Positions 26,668 through 36,202 of a stretch of DNA of 42,059 nucleotides are shown here, in pieces; within the stretch, counting starts at the first letter, position 1, and every line of letters begins with the position of its first letter. Position numbers and translations under genes: made by a program. Source of the stretch: Cesiribacter andamanensis AMV16 (GTDB taxonomy: Bacteria; Bacteroidota; Bacteroidia; Cytophagales; Cyclobacteriaceae). The stretch covers positions 1 to 42,059 of the forward strand of contig NZ_AODQ01000030.1 of assembly GCF_000348925.1 (NCBI RefSeq), read 5' to 3'. A model generated the notes under the pieces. That model was not told the DNA's origin, did no database searches, and was given only the letters and a program-made list of their open reading frames with translations.

Positions 26668-28326
26668 ATGAGTGATACCAAAGGGCCCAACTTTCTCGAA
26701 GAGATTGTAGCCAAAGACCTTGAAGCCGGCAAGTACAAAAGTCTGGTAACCCGCTTTCCGCCCGAGCCCAACGGCTACCTGCACATTGGCCATGCCAAAA
26801 GCATCTGCCTGAACTTTGGCCTTGCCCAGGAGTTTGGCGGCTATACCAACCTGCGCTTTGATGATACCAATCCCGTAACAGAAGAAACACAGTATGTGGA
26901 AAGCATCAAGCAGGATGTGCGCTGGCTGGGCTTTCAGTGGGAAAACGAGCTGTACGCTTCTGATTACTTTGATCAGCTCTATGCCTTTGCCATAAAACTG
27001 ATTGAAAAAGGGCTGGCCTATGTAGATGACAGTACAGCTGAGGAGATTGCCGCCCAGAAAGGCACCCCCACCCGCCCCGGCACCAACAGCCCCTACCGCA
27101 GCAGAAGTGTGGAAGAAAACCTGCGCATCTTCGAGGAGATGCGCACAGGCAAATACCCCGATGGCGCCAAGGTGCTGCGGGCAAAGATTGACATGGCGCA
27201 CCCAAATATGCACATGCGCGATCCGCTGATGTACCGCATCAAGCATGCCCACCACCACCGCACCGGCGATGCCTGGTGCATCTACCCCATGTATGACTTT
27301 GCCCACGGGCAGAGCGATGCCATCGAACACATCACCCACAGCGTGTGTACGCTGGAGTTTATCCCCCACCGGGAGCTGTACGACTGGTTTATCGAAAAGC
27401 TGGAACTATTTCCCTCCCGCCAGTATGAGTTTGCCCGCCTGAACATGACGTATACTGTTATGAGCAAGCGCAAGCTGCTGCAGCTGGTCAACGAAAAGCA
27501 TGTAAGCGGCTGGGACGATCCGCGCATGCCTACCATCAGTGGCCTGCGCCGACGCGGCTATACGCCGGAGAGCATCCGTGATTTCTGCGACCGCATTGGG
27601 GTGGCCAAGCGCGAGAACCTCATCGACGTAGGCCTGCTGGAATTCTGTGTACGGGAAGACCTCAACAAGACCGCCCTGCGCCGCATGGTGGTGCTGGACC
27701 CTCTTAAGGTAGTAATTACCAACTATCCCGAAGGCAAGGTAGAAATGCTTACGGGTGAGGAAAATCCCGAAGACCCCAACAGCGGCAGCCGGGAGATTCC
27801 CTTTAGCCGGGAGCTCTACATTGAGCAGGAAGACTTTATGGAGAATGCGCCCAAGAAGTACTTCCGCCTGGCGCCGGGCCAGATGGTGCGCCTCAAGCAT
27901 GCCTACATCATCAAATGCGAGGATGTGGTAAAGGATGCGCAAGGCACTATTCTGGAGGTACATTGCACCTACATCCCAGAAAGCAAGAGCGGAGAAGACA
28001 CCTCCGGCATCAATGTAAAAGGCACCCTGCACTGGGTAAGTGCCGGCCAGGCGCTTCCCATAGAGGTACGGCTGTACGACCGCCTGTTTACGCTGGAAGA
28101 TGTGAGCGAGGCTGAGGGTGATTTTAAAGAGCACCTCAACCCCGATTCGCTGCAGGTGATCCCTACCGCCTGGGCCGAGCCGGCCCTGAAGACTGCCGGG
28201 CTGGACGAGCGCTACCAGTTTCTGCGCAAAGGCTACTTTACACTGGATAAGGATTCTACGGCGGATAAGATCATCTTTAACCGCACCGTAGGCCTGCGGG
28301 ATATGTGGGCCAAAAAAGGCCAGTAG
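26668..28326 (+). CDS. glnS: Glutaminyl-tRNA synthetase
   Basis: Class I aminoacyl-tRNA synthetase that charges tRNA-Gln with glutamine. From ATG 26668 the protein has 552 residues, the normal length. Seen: the HIGH signature in [16 protein letters not shown] (about residue 33-48), [23 protein letters not shown], the KMSKS-type loop as TVMSKRKLL, and [16 protein letters not shown]. The C-terminal beta-barrel anticodon-binding domain follows ([25 protein letters not shown]). The combination identifies GlnRS rather than GluRS. The frame extends 34 codons further upstream, but family length and the candidate promoter at 26586 support the internal ATG. A terminator follows at 28365. Confidence 0.97.
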   Translation: MSDTKGPNFLEEIVAKDLEAGKYKSLVTRFPPEPNGYLHIGHAKSICLNFGLAQEFGGYTNLRFDDTNPVTEETQYVESIKQDVRWLGFQWENELYASDYFDQLYAFAIKLIEKGLAYVDDSTAEEIAAQKGTPTRPGTNSPYRSRSVEENLRIFEEMRTGKYPDGAKVLRAKIDMAHPNMHMRDPLMYRIKHAHHHRTGDAWCIYPMYDFAHGQSDAIEHITHSVCTLEFIPHRELYDWFIEKLELFPSRQYEFARLNMTYTVMSKRKLLQLVNEKHVSGWDDPRMPTISGLRRRGYTPESIRDFCDRIGVAKRENLIDVGLLEFCVREDLNKTALRRMVVLDPLKVVITNYPEGKVEMLTGEENPEDPNSGSREIPFSRELYIEQEDFMENAPKKYFRLAPGQMVRLKHAYIIKCEDVVKDAQGTILEVHCTYIPESKSGEDTSGINVKGTLHWVSAGQALPIEVRLYDRLFTLEDVSEAEGDFKEHLNPDSLQVIPTAWAEPALKTAGLDERYQFLRKGYFTLDKDSTADKIIFNRTVGLRDMWAKKGQ

Positions 28327-28364
28327 ATTAGTAAATTGAGAAGCCCCAGGGTGCAAATGACTAT

Positions 28365-28398
28365 AAAGACCCGCTCAGAAATGATCGGGTCTTTTTTT
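28365..28398 (+). terminator. Intrinsic terminator after glnS
   Basis: A 9-bp stem AAAGACCCG/CGGGTCTTT (28365-28373 with 28386-28394) and a 12-base loop, running into a T7 tract. It lies 38 bases after the glnS stop. Confidence 0.85.
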
Positions 28399-28523
28399 GT
28401 GCCAGGATATCGGGAGCGGATCCGGCTGTGTAAGATACGCTGGTGTTGAAAGGAGTGCTCAATGCTTCAGATGGCTACTCCCTGAGGGATTATAGTTGCA
28501 GGTATACTGAGAGAGGGGCTGGG

Positions 28524-28910
28524 CTAGGCCAGTTTCAGGGCCTGTAGCCGTATGCTGAGCAGAAAGTCTGATCGCCTGGATTTCTGCAGCTGGCTGAAGG
28601 GAAATGTATACTGCTCCGTTTCGCCAGAAAACAGCAGGTAGTTCCCTTCCACCACCAGTTCGGTTCTTGACAGGTCAATCGTTCGGCTACTGAAGGCAGA
28701 TTCGTAAATGGTGAGCTGGCTACCACGCAAGGATACAAGTGGGGTTAGCAGCCCCCAGCTGCCAATGCCGATCTGGACCACTCCCACCAACAGCTTAACA
28801 CCATCGTACAGCAGGCTAAGGTCTGTATCCCTGGCCACATCCAGCAGAAACAAGATGCCAAGCACAACAAGGCCGAGCGATGTCCAGGGTTTTCGTTTAT
28901 ATGTTACCAT
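28524..28910 (-). CDS. Small membrane protein of unknown function
   Basis: A 128-residue protein not assigned to a named family. After a basic start (MVTYKRKPW) there are two hydrophobic segments (about residues 11-25, SLGLVVLGILFLLDV, and about 36-55, VKLLVGVVQIGIGSWGLL). The C-terminal half is a soluble beta-rich stretch with LTIYESAFSSRTIDLSRTEL and FPFSQLQKSRRSDFLLSI. Two membrane helices followed by such a PH-like region resemble small bacterial PH-domain membrane proteins, but similarity is only topological. It is convergent with glnS and separate from other genes. The start is placed at ATG 28910; an in-frame ATG 19 codons upstream would add another hydrophobic stretch and cannot be ruled out. 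Confidence 0.7.
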   Translation of the reverse strand: MVTYKRKPWTSLGLVVLGILFLLDVARDTDLSLLYDGVKLLVGVVQIGIGSWGLLTPLVSLRGSQLTIYESAFSSRTIDLSRTELVVEGNYLLFSGETEQYTFPFSQLQKSRRSDFLLSIRLQALKLA

Positions 28911-29537
28911 AGGGGTGAACCAAGGCGTGAAGTAAAGGAGCAGCACCTGCGGCAGGTGCAGGATCAAGCTCAGGAAGGTACTAAGCGGAGCCGGATTTCA
29001 CAAACCAGGTAGGCGGCAGGGGATGTAAGTTATGGGGCGGGCATGTTCTTTTGGAACAGCAAAAAGCGAGCCCTTCCTTTCACCAAGGAGCAAGGCTGGT
29101 GCGGCATTACTCCTGTAAGGAGGCCATCCGCCGGTCATACATGTACTGCTGGAAATGGATTATCTGAAAGGGACTGGCCGGTAGGGTGATGCCTGTAAGC
29201 GCTTCCGCTCAGCTACTCCTTCTAAACAAGGGGGAATACGAGCTGGCAGGCTATTGACCGGCCCTGGGCTGAGGCCAGTGGCTTCCCTGCCGGATGCGAT
29301 TGCGCCGGCCTATGCAGGAATATCCGTTTTTGTACTCATCTATGCCAGCTACATCTATTATATACTGTAGGGGCAGTTCTCATAGTTGTGGGCATAGTTG
29401 TGGCTAGGCTCTTGAAAAACCGGTACCTAAATGACTTAAAACAGAAAGAGGCCTCAGAGTAATCCTGAGGCCTCTTTTGTAGGGGATGAAAGCATTCCTC
29501 ACAAAGTGGAATGATTCTTCTCCGGATGCAGGATAGC
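28911..29537. other. Intergenic region without a recognised gene
   Basis: These 627 bases hold no supported gene. A 30-codon GTG-start frame at 29278-29370 (plus) encodes a hydrophobic C-terminus with many Tyr and Ile residues, too short to support. A strong hairpin lies at 29445-29477. Confidence 0.5.
29445..29477 (-). terminator. Hairpin terminator downstream of the M36 protease gene
   Basis: A perfect 13-bp stem AAAGAGGCCTCAG/CTGAGGCCTCTTT with a 7-base loop, about 60 bases beyond the protease stop. The T-run is short on both strands (TTTT on plus, TTTCTGTTTT on minus). Confidence 0.7.
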
Positions 29538-32500
29538 TTATTTGCTAACCATGATGCGGAGCGTGGCTACCTCCTGATCGGTTATCAGGCGAAGCAGGTA
29601 AATGCCATTTTTCAGGGAACCCCTGCTGAGCACAACAGTATGTTCCTGACCGGCCGCACTTGTGCCCTGGGCAACAATGCCCACCAGGGTGCCATTGGAG
29701 TTGCGCAGTTCCAGCGTGTAGTTACTGGCCAGCTGCATGCTGAATTTAATGGTCGTCTGGGTATTGAAGGGGTTTGGCATGGCATCCAGCGTAAGTACCT
29801 GCACAGGCTCTGAGCCAGTGCCGCAGGCCCCCAGCTGATCACCATGGGCCAGGTGCTGGGCTACGTCGGTAGGTGTATCCACACACATCCCTTTGCCACT
29901 GTGGCATACCCAAATGCGCTCATTGTTGGCACCGCAGCGCACATCAATCACTTCAATGGTAATGGTGGCGTATTTGGTGCACTGATCGGCATTTACCGCC
30001 TGTACCGTAAAGGTATAGCTTCCCTCGGCAGTGGGTGTAAATACCGGGTTGGCACTGGTTACATCGCTCAGGCCGGTAGCCGGCGACCAGCTGTACTGGT
30101 TGGTAGCATCACCATTGGCCTGCAGCGTTACGCTTTGTGGTCCATAGCCCAGGTAAAGGGTGGTGGGTACACCACCGGTATAGACCTCTGATGTGGGCAC
30201 TGCGGTAATGCTAAGTGGCTCGGTGCACAGATAGGCCGCTGGCAGGTCAAAATTTTCAGTTTGGTCAATTCTCAGGCGGCTTAACCCCTGATCGGCATTT
30301 GCACCCAGGCCTCTGCGGGCAAAGGCTTTCCAGATCAGTTCCTGGTTGGCGCCGCCATAGTTGATGCGGTCGGCCAGCAGGATGGCATCCCGGCCGTTTA
30401 CAAAGCCAGGCTCACAGGGCTGCAGCTTCAGGCCGTCAATTACCAGCTGCATGGCCATGTTATTGCCGCCTTTGCCCCTATACAGGTCGGGATCAAAGCC
30501 ATACTGATCGATCAGGTCCCAGGTCATGTCCCACAACATGGTAGCCCATACAAAGCCTACACCATGGGGAGCCGATAGGGCTTCGTTATTGGTGGCCCCA
30601 TACGTGAAGTTATTTACGGCAAAGTCGGTGGAGTAGGGGGCCGGGCGGATGCCTCTGCCGTCGGTTGGCTGCAGGCTGGCATAGGTGCCGATGCCGCGTA
30701 CTTTTTCGCGGGTATCGGCTTTAGTCATGGTCATCATCAGCGCAAACCAGTCGCTCCAGCCTTCGCCCATCTGTTCAGTTGGGCGAACTACCCCATCAGA
30801 ATAACGGTAGGCGCTGGGCAGGCAGCCTACATTATCGGGGCCGCCGGTCAGACGAATGGATATGCCATGGCCGTACTCATGCACAATGATGCCATTATCA
30901 AAGTCGCCGTCCACCTCGGGGCCGGAGCCATCATTTTTCAGGGCAATTTCTACTGCTACTCCCGCATCCAGCTGTGCCCGGATAAGCTGTCCGCTTTCCT
31001 GGCTGATCATGACGGCTGGTATTGTAATGGCCGGACTTGGGTTGGTGGGCGCACCACCCATGGTGATGGGGGCTCCGGGGGCATTGTTGATCACCACCAC
31101 GGCTATGGCGCCGGCTATCTGGGCCTGCTGTACTTTATCGGCAAAGCCGCAGGTGCCGCGGTATACCACGGCAATCTGGCCAGCCAGTTCCGCAGCATTG
31201 GTAGGCGCGGTGCATCCTTCCGGATTTTGAAGACCATCGTTCAGCAGTACCAGACTGCCTGTTACAGCTTCTGGGGTAAGGGGTTTGCTGAAGGCGGCTT
31301 CAATAGCAGGATAGCTGCCGGCGATAGCACCCGGACTAGTTACCCGAAAGAGATCCTGATCGGGCAGGCCGCTCCAGAGGTACATCTGCATGCGGGAGGT
31401 TTGGCCATCGGCGCGGGTCAGGAAGTTGGCATTATTGCGTGTGGCAGATATGTTTCGGCTATCCTGCGCTTCGGCCAGTACAGGGTCGTTCTGTTTGCCA
31501 CCCCGGCCAAAGTTGTCGTACTGAAAGTTGCCGCCGGCCTCATCAAAGCCATACTGGTACCATACGTCATGGGTAATATTGTTCCAGTAAAAAAGGTTGG
31601 TGATGGCCGCATCACGGTAGGCTACAGGCTGCTGAGTAAGGTCCAGGGGATAATCAAACAGCAGGGAGGCGCCGCCATCGGGGCTGTGGTTGTCAAAGCT
31701 GCCATTGTTGTTGGGATCTTCGTAAGCAAACACATTGTTGCCGCGGGTGCGGGTGTCTACGCCAAAGGGGGTATAGTGCCAGCCCTGAGGGGAGGCCGAT
31801 GCATCGGCTGCGCCACTGAGCAGGCTGCGGCTGCCATGGTTGGGGCTTTCGATTGGCATTGGAAATACCCTATAGCTGCCGGTGTTGGTGCTCATTGCTT
31901 CGGCTTCAGCCGCAAAGGGGATGGGCAGTTCCAGTTGCCCAACCAGCAGCTGTTCTGCTGCCGCGTGTTTGTGGAGGGCATGCATGGTCTTGCCTTCAAG
32001 GTCAAGGCCCTGGTTGTCAAACTGGCAGTGCACCACACGATTTTCTTCGCCCAGTACCTTGCCGGTAGAAGCATCTACCTGAACTACCCAGTAATGTTGC
32101 GCATCCAGGGTATAGATCGCCACCTCCCAGGCCAGCGCCAGGCTGCCATCGGGCATCGGCAGGTAGACCAGTTTGGCGGGGATCGGCTCCAGCGAAATGC
32201 CGCCGGTTGAGAACAACACTTCCTGGTTTTTGGTGTTTTTCTTTTCCCGCTGACTGAGGGATTCTGAAAGGGAAAGATTCAGGTGGGCGGCTGTAGCAGC
32301 TACCGCATCAGCTGCGCTTAGTCCCGGCTTACTGGTTTTGGCTTTCTTGCCGATTTCCTTATGAAAACGGTTGCCAACATTCAGGACCTTACCTTCTTTA
32401 GTAGTATTAACCGTGGTAATGGCGCCCCTGATCTCGATGCCCTGGTGGTACTGCTGCAGGTAATAGTGCGTAACCCCGCTCTTCTTCGATTCGCTTTGGC

Positions 32501-32695
32501 TGCTGATTTCGAGTTCGGCCAGGTCGGCGTCAGTTACATCAAGCTCCTTTTTTTTGTTTTGAGCTGATCCAGCACAGCCTTGGGTACTCCCCGGCCTTCA
32601 GGCCGTTGTCCGTTTTGAGCATAGACAGGGCAAACTCCTGTAAGTAGCGCCACTACAAGACATAGCGGTGCCAGGCCACGTAAAAGTGTCTTCAT
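29538..32695 (-). CDS. Secreted M36 (fungalysin) metalloprotease with PA, PKD-like and T9SS sorting domains; frameshifted
   Basis: Zinc protease exported by the type IX secretion system. Starting at ATG 32695 the protein opens with a signal peptide (MKTLLRGLAPLCLVVALL, cleavage near VYAQN). The frame breaks in an A8 run (plus 32548-32555); with one more A it continues into LDVTDADLAELEIS and an FTP-like propeptide (THYYLQQYHQGIEIRGAI). After the propeptide come the M36 catalytic domain with an inserted protease-associated domain (VVYRGTCGFADKVQQAQ), the zinc motif HEYGH, about residue 600 of the repaired protein, and GEGWSDWFALMM with the third ligand. A PKD-like domain (SYTFTVQAVNADQC) and a C-terminal sorting domain (DAMPNPFNTQTTIKFSM, NGIYLLRLITD) follow. 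Repaired length 1052 residues. The gene as read would yield only a 53-residue stub; sequencing error or phase variation are the options. Confidence 0.93.
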
Positions 32696-33005
32696 TCAAT
32701 TGGAATTAGTAGATTAAAATTTGGATATGATTCTGAATATAGATCAAAAATTTGGCAGGATCTTACGTGGGTATGTATTTTAATTAATCTTTAATTAATT
32801 ATAATTTGTTATTGCTATAAAATAGACGGTTAGTACTTTTTTTGAAAAAAAATAAGTAAATATCTGATAGTAAGCCGTTAGCAAATCAGTCTTGCCAGCA
32901 TTTGAAATGCAATGGATTTGTTTTGTTATATTTTTGTTTAATTTGTTTGCCTGAAAAGATTTCTTTTTTTATACAATTATTACATTTGCTGACCTGTCTC
33001 TTGTC
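32696..33005. other. AT-rich divergent promoter region
   Basis: These 310 bases between the divergent protease and sulfotransferase genes are strongly AT-rich, with repeated TTAATTAAT-like tracts around 32780-32810 and a T-rich stretch before 32975. They must hold both promoters. Only the plus-strand box at 32981 is convincing. Confidence 0.55.
32981..32988 (+). promoter_or_regulatory. Candidate -7 box TACATTTG for the sulfotransferase-aminotransferase operon
   Basis: An exact TAnnTTTG match only 17 bases before the ATG at 33006, which would give a leader of about 11 bases. TTTG motifs further upstream (32942-32949) are farther than the usual -33 spacing. Confidence 0.45.
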
Positions 33006-33749
33006 ATGAAGCGCATTCACCTGATCTCCGGCCCCAGAAACCTGTCGACCGCTCTGATGTACTCCTTTGCGCAACGCCCAGATATGGTAGTGGTAGATGA
33101 GCCTTTCTATGCCCATTACCTTCTGCATACCGGTCTGGAGCACCCGGGCCGGGAGGCCGTGCTGGCCAGCCAGGCGGCCGATCCGCAGCAGGTGATCCGG
33201 GAGGTGATCTTTGGCGACTACCCCCGGCCGGTGGTGTTTTTTAAAAATATGGCCAAGCACCTGCAGGGCTTCGATTTTTCCTTTTATGCGCAGCTACAGA
33301 ATGTGTTTCTGATCCGAGACCCCGCCCGGCTCATTGCGTCTTTTGCCCGGGTTGTGCCGCAGCTGGACGAAGCAGAAATTGGCCTCCGCCAGGCCTGCGA
33401 ACTGTTTGATGACCTGCGGCAGAAGGGGCATGCGCCGGTGGTGCTCAATTCCGATCTGCTGCTGGAGGATCCCCAACAGGTGCTGCGCAAGCTATGTGCG
33501 GCCCTGTCCATTCCCTTTGAGCCCGCCATGCTGCAGTGGCCCCCGGGCCCCCGGCCCGAAGATGGGATATGGGCCCCCTACTGGTATGCCGGGGTGCACA
33601 AAAGCAGGGGCTTTGGCCCGCCCCCGGGACCCCTTACTGATTTTCCGGACCGGTACCAACCCCTGCTGGAGGAGGTGCTGCCCTTTTATGAACATCTTAC
33701 CCAATTTGCGTTAACCCCCGATAGCAATGCTACAACAGTACAATCCTAA
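33006..33749 (+). CDS. Sulfotransferase-family P-loop protein
   Basis: A 247-residue sulfotransferase-fold protein. The N-terminal strand and loop IHLISGPRNLSTALMYSF correspond to the phosphosulfate-binding loop of PAPS-dependent sulfotransferases, here with Pro-Arg-Asn-Leu-Ser in place of a classic Walker A. DEPFYAHYL follows, and VFLIRDPARLIASFARV matches the 3'-phosphate-binding strand with its conserved Arg. The end is variable. The acceptor substrate is unknown. The last 23 bases overlap the start of a class IV aminotransferase gene, so the two are translationally coupled and probably act in one pathway, perhaps on an amino-acid-derived product. A -7 box sits 17 bases upstream. Confidence 0.85.
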   Translation: MKRIHLISGPRNLSTALMYSFAQRPDMVVVDEPFYAHYLLHTGLEHPGREAVLASQAADPQQVIREVIFGDYPRPVVFFKNMAKHLQGFDFSFYAQLQNVFLIRDPARLIASFARVVPQLDEAEIGLRQACELFDDLRQKGHAPVVLNSDLLLEDPQQVLRKLCAALSIPFEPAMLQWPPGPRPEDGIWAPYWYAGVHKSRGFGPPPGPLTDFPDRYQPLLEEVLPFYEHLTQFALTPDSNATTVQS

Positions 33750-34629
33750 AAATGCGGAGATTCAGGTATGGGTAAATGGGCTATGCCCCCGGCAGCAGGC
33801 CCGAGTGTCGGTCTTTGACAGCGTGGTACAGGGGGGCGATGCCGTCTGGGAAGGCCTGCGGGTCTACAAGGGGGGTATTTTCTGCCTTAGCCAGCATCTG
33901 GAGCGCCTGCAGCATTCGGCCAAAGCGCTGGCTTTTGCCGAGGTGCCCCCTCTGGAGGAGATCAAACAGGCCATTTTTGCCACCCTGCAGGCCAATGGCA
34001 TGCGGGATGAGACCCACATTCGCCTGACGCTGACCCGGGGCGAAAAGGTCACCTCGGGCATGGACCCCCGCCTGAATACCAGGGGAACCACCCTGATTGT
34101 GCTGGCCGAGTGGAAACCGCTGGTCTATGACAATGAACGGGGCATCCGGGTGATCACCTCTGGCATACAGCGCAATTCGCCCCGCTATCTGGACAGCAAA
34201 ATCCATCACAACAACCTGCTCAACAACATTCTGGCCAAGATACAGGCCAATGTGGCCGGCGCCGATGCCGGCCTGATGCTGGACGACAGGGGCTTTGTGG
34301 CGGAGCTGAATGATACCAACCTCTTTATGGTACAGAAAGGCCAGCTCTACACCCCCCATGCCGATGCCTGCCTGCACGGCATTACCCGCGGGCTGGTGAT
34401 TGCGCTGGGCCGGGAGCTGGGCCTGGAGGTAGTGGAGCGCAACCTGTCGCTGACCGAATTTTACAATGCCGACGAGGTCTTTTGCTGCGGTACCATGGGC
34501 GAGCTTACGCCGGTGGTGGAGATTGACGGGCGAAAGATCGAGAACCGCTCCGGCAGCCGCATCAAAGACCAGCTGCACAGGGCCTTTCTGGAAAAGATCC
34601 CTGCGCTAAGCGAGCCGCTCCCGTTTTAG
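33727..34629 (+). CDS. Class IV PLP-dependent aminotransferase (branched-chain aminotransferase-like)
   Basis: A 300-residue fold-type IV PLP enzyme of the IlvE/D-amino-acid aminotransferase/aminodeoxychorismate lyase group. Seen: VWVNG and SVFDSVVQGGDAVWEGLRVY at the N-terminus; HIRLTLTRGEK; the PLP lysine in YLDSKIHHNNLLNNILAK; the cofactor-binding region GFVAELNDTNLFMV; GITRGLVIALGREL; and DEVFCCGTMGELTPVVEIDGR near the end. The family catalyses amino-group transfer or lyase reactions; the substrate is not certain, and ilvE is not assigned because no valine/leucine genes are nearby. It starts 23 bases inside the sulfotransferase gene. Confidence 0.9.
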   Translation: MLQQYNPKNAEIQVWVNGLCPRQQARVSVFDSVVQGGDAVWEGLRVYKGGIFCLSQHLERLQHSAKALAFAEVPPLEEIKQAIFATLQANGMRDETHIRLTLTRGEKVTSGMDPRLNTRGTTLIVLAEWKPLVYDNERGIRVITSGIQRNSPRYLDSKIHHNNLLNNILAKIQANVAGADAGLMLDDRGFVAELNDTNLFMVQKGQLYTPHADACLHGITRGLVIALGRELGLEVVERNLSLTEFYNADEVFCCGTMGELTPVVEIDGRKIENRSGSRIKDQLHRAFLEKIPALSEPLPF

Positions 34630-34721
34630 CCAGCGCACGCACTGGAGCAAGAGGGGATAGCCAGGGACTAATGCAGCGAGTAAATTCTTCAGGCTTGCCA
34701 TAAACAATATCCCCTTTTTTC

Positions 34722-34751
34722 TTGCTATGCAAAGGATTGCAAGTAATTTAG
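34722..34751 (+). promoter_or_regulatory. Candidate promoter TTG-N19-TAATTTAG for the SLC45-like transporter
   Basis: TTG at 34722-34724, a 19-base spacer and TAATTTAG at 34744-34751 fit the Bacteroidota TTG/TAnnTTTG promoter with one mismatch in the -7 box. It would start transcription about 26 bases before the ATG at 34784. Confidence 0.45.
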
Positions 34752-34783
34752 GAGATAGTAAACGACTCTAGCAGCGTAGCAAT

Positions 34784-36149
34784 ATGGCACAGCCCACAAA
34801 AGGAAGCGGAGCTCCGGCAATAGCGCCCGTAATAGCACCCCCCAAGCCCAGATTAAGCTTTTGGCAGGTCTGGAACATGAGTTTTGGCTTTTTGGGCATC
34901 CAGTTTGGTTTTGCCCTGCAAAATGCCAACGTAAGCCGCATCTTTGAGACCCTGGGCGGTACTGAAATAGCCCTCTACTGGCTGGCTGCTCCTGTTACGG
35001 GCCTGCTGGTACAGCCCATCATCGGGTACATGAGCGACCGCACCTGGCACCCTACCCTGGGCAGGCGCAGGCCCTTTTTTCTGATTGGGGCCATTATGGC
35101 GTCCCTTGCCCTGCTGATCATGCCCAATGCTTCGGTCTTGTGGATGGCTGTGGGCATGCTCTGGATCCTGGATACTTCCATTAATATTTCCATGGAGCCC
35201 TTCAGGGCACTGGTGGGCGATCTGCTGCCCAGCAGCCAGCGTACCATGGGTTTTGCCACACAGACGTTTTTTATTGGTGTAGGAGCGGTGGTGGCCTCCC
35301 TGCTTCCCTACATCTTCACCAACTGGTTTGGCATCGCCAATACCGCCCCGGAGGGCATGATCCCCGATTCGGTAAAATGGTCGTTTTATGTAGGCGGCGT
35401 GGTGTTCTTCTCGGCAGTGCTCTGGACGGTGCTGCGCACCAAAGAGTATCCGCCCGAAGATCTGGAGGAGTTTGAGGCCGAAAATCGAAGCAAAGGCTTT
35501 CTGGATGGGGTAAAGGAAACCGTTATGGGCATCTTTTCCATGCCCAAAACCATGCTGCAGCTGGCCGTGGTGCAATTTTTTCTCCTGGTTTGCGCTTTTC
35601 TCCATGTGGATCTACACTACCAGCGCCCTTACCAGCCATGTATATGGCACTACCGATCCTACCTCCGCCCTCTATAATGAAGGCGCCGACTGGGTAGGGG
35701 TCTGCTTTGCGGTGTACAACGGGGTATCGGCCCTGGTAGCGCTGAGTCTTCCCTTTATTGCCCGCTCGCTGAGCCGCAAAGTAACCCATATGGTCTGCCT
35801 GATCCTGGGTGGATTGGGCCTTATTTCCATTTACTTTATCCAGGACCCCAACATGCTGCTGGTGTCCATGGTGGGGGTGGGTATTGCCTGGGCCAGTATC
35901 CTGTCCATTCCCTATTCCATATTGGCGGGCGCCCTGCCGGCCAAACGCATGGGCTATTATATGGGGGTGTTCAACTTCTTTATTGTGATCCCGCAGATTG
36001 TGGCCGGGTCTATCCTGGACTATGTAACCGACAATTTCTTTGGCGGAGAAGCCGTACTGGCCCTGGTGCTGGGGGGCTGCGCCATGATTGTGGGCGGCTT
36101 GCTTACCCTGATGGTGCGGGATGTGGATGACCCAACGGTGGCAGACTGA
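34784..36149 (+). CDS. SLC45/GPH-like MFS sugar transporter, frameshifted
   Basis: Twelve-helix transporter resembling the SLC45/sucrose-proton symporter group: FGFLGIQFGFALQNANVSRIF in helix 1, QPIIGYMSDRTWHPTLGRRRPFFLIG as the loop between helices 2 and 3, and MEPFRALVGDLLPSSQR in helix 4-5. The first frame ends in unrelated sequence after LQLAVVQFF. The second resumes with SMWIYTTSALTSHVYG and runs to the stop at 36149. Removing one T from the T6 run at 35576-35581 restores a continuous 454-residue protein reading QFFSWFALFSMWIYTTS. The probable substrate is a disaccharide or similar sugar (inference). Whether the extra T is real or a sequencing error cannot be told here. Confidence 0.88.
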
Positions 36150-36202
36150 GCAGCCTTCGGCTCATTATCCCAGCTTTGGTTGAGGAACAGTTTTGGCAGT
36201 GC

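Noticed and set aside
29278-29370. 30-codon GTG-start frame with a hydrophobic Tyr/Ile-rich end
   Set aside because: Could be a small membrane peptide or a gene remnant, but there is no ribosome-binding signal or family match to support it.
30867-32210. 447-codon open frame opposite the M36 protease
   Set aside because: Antisense shadow; the minus-strand frame carries HEYGH, PA and sorting domains.
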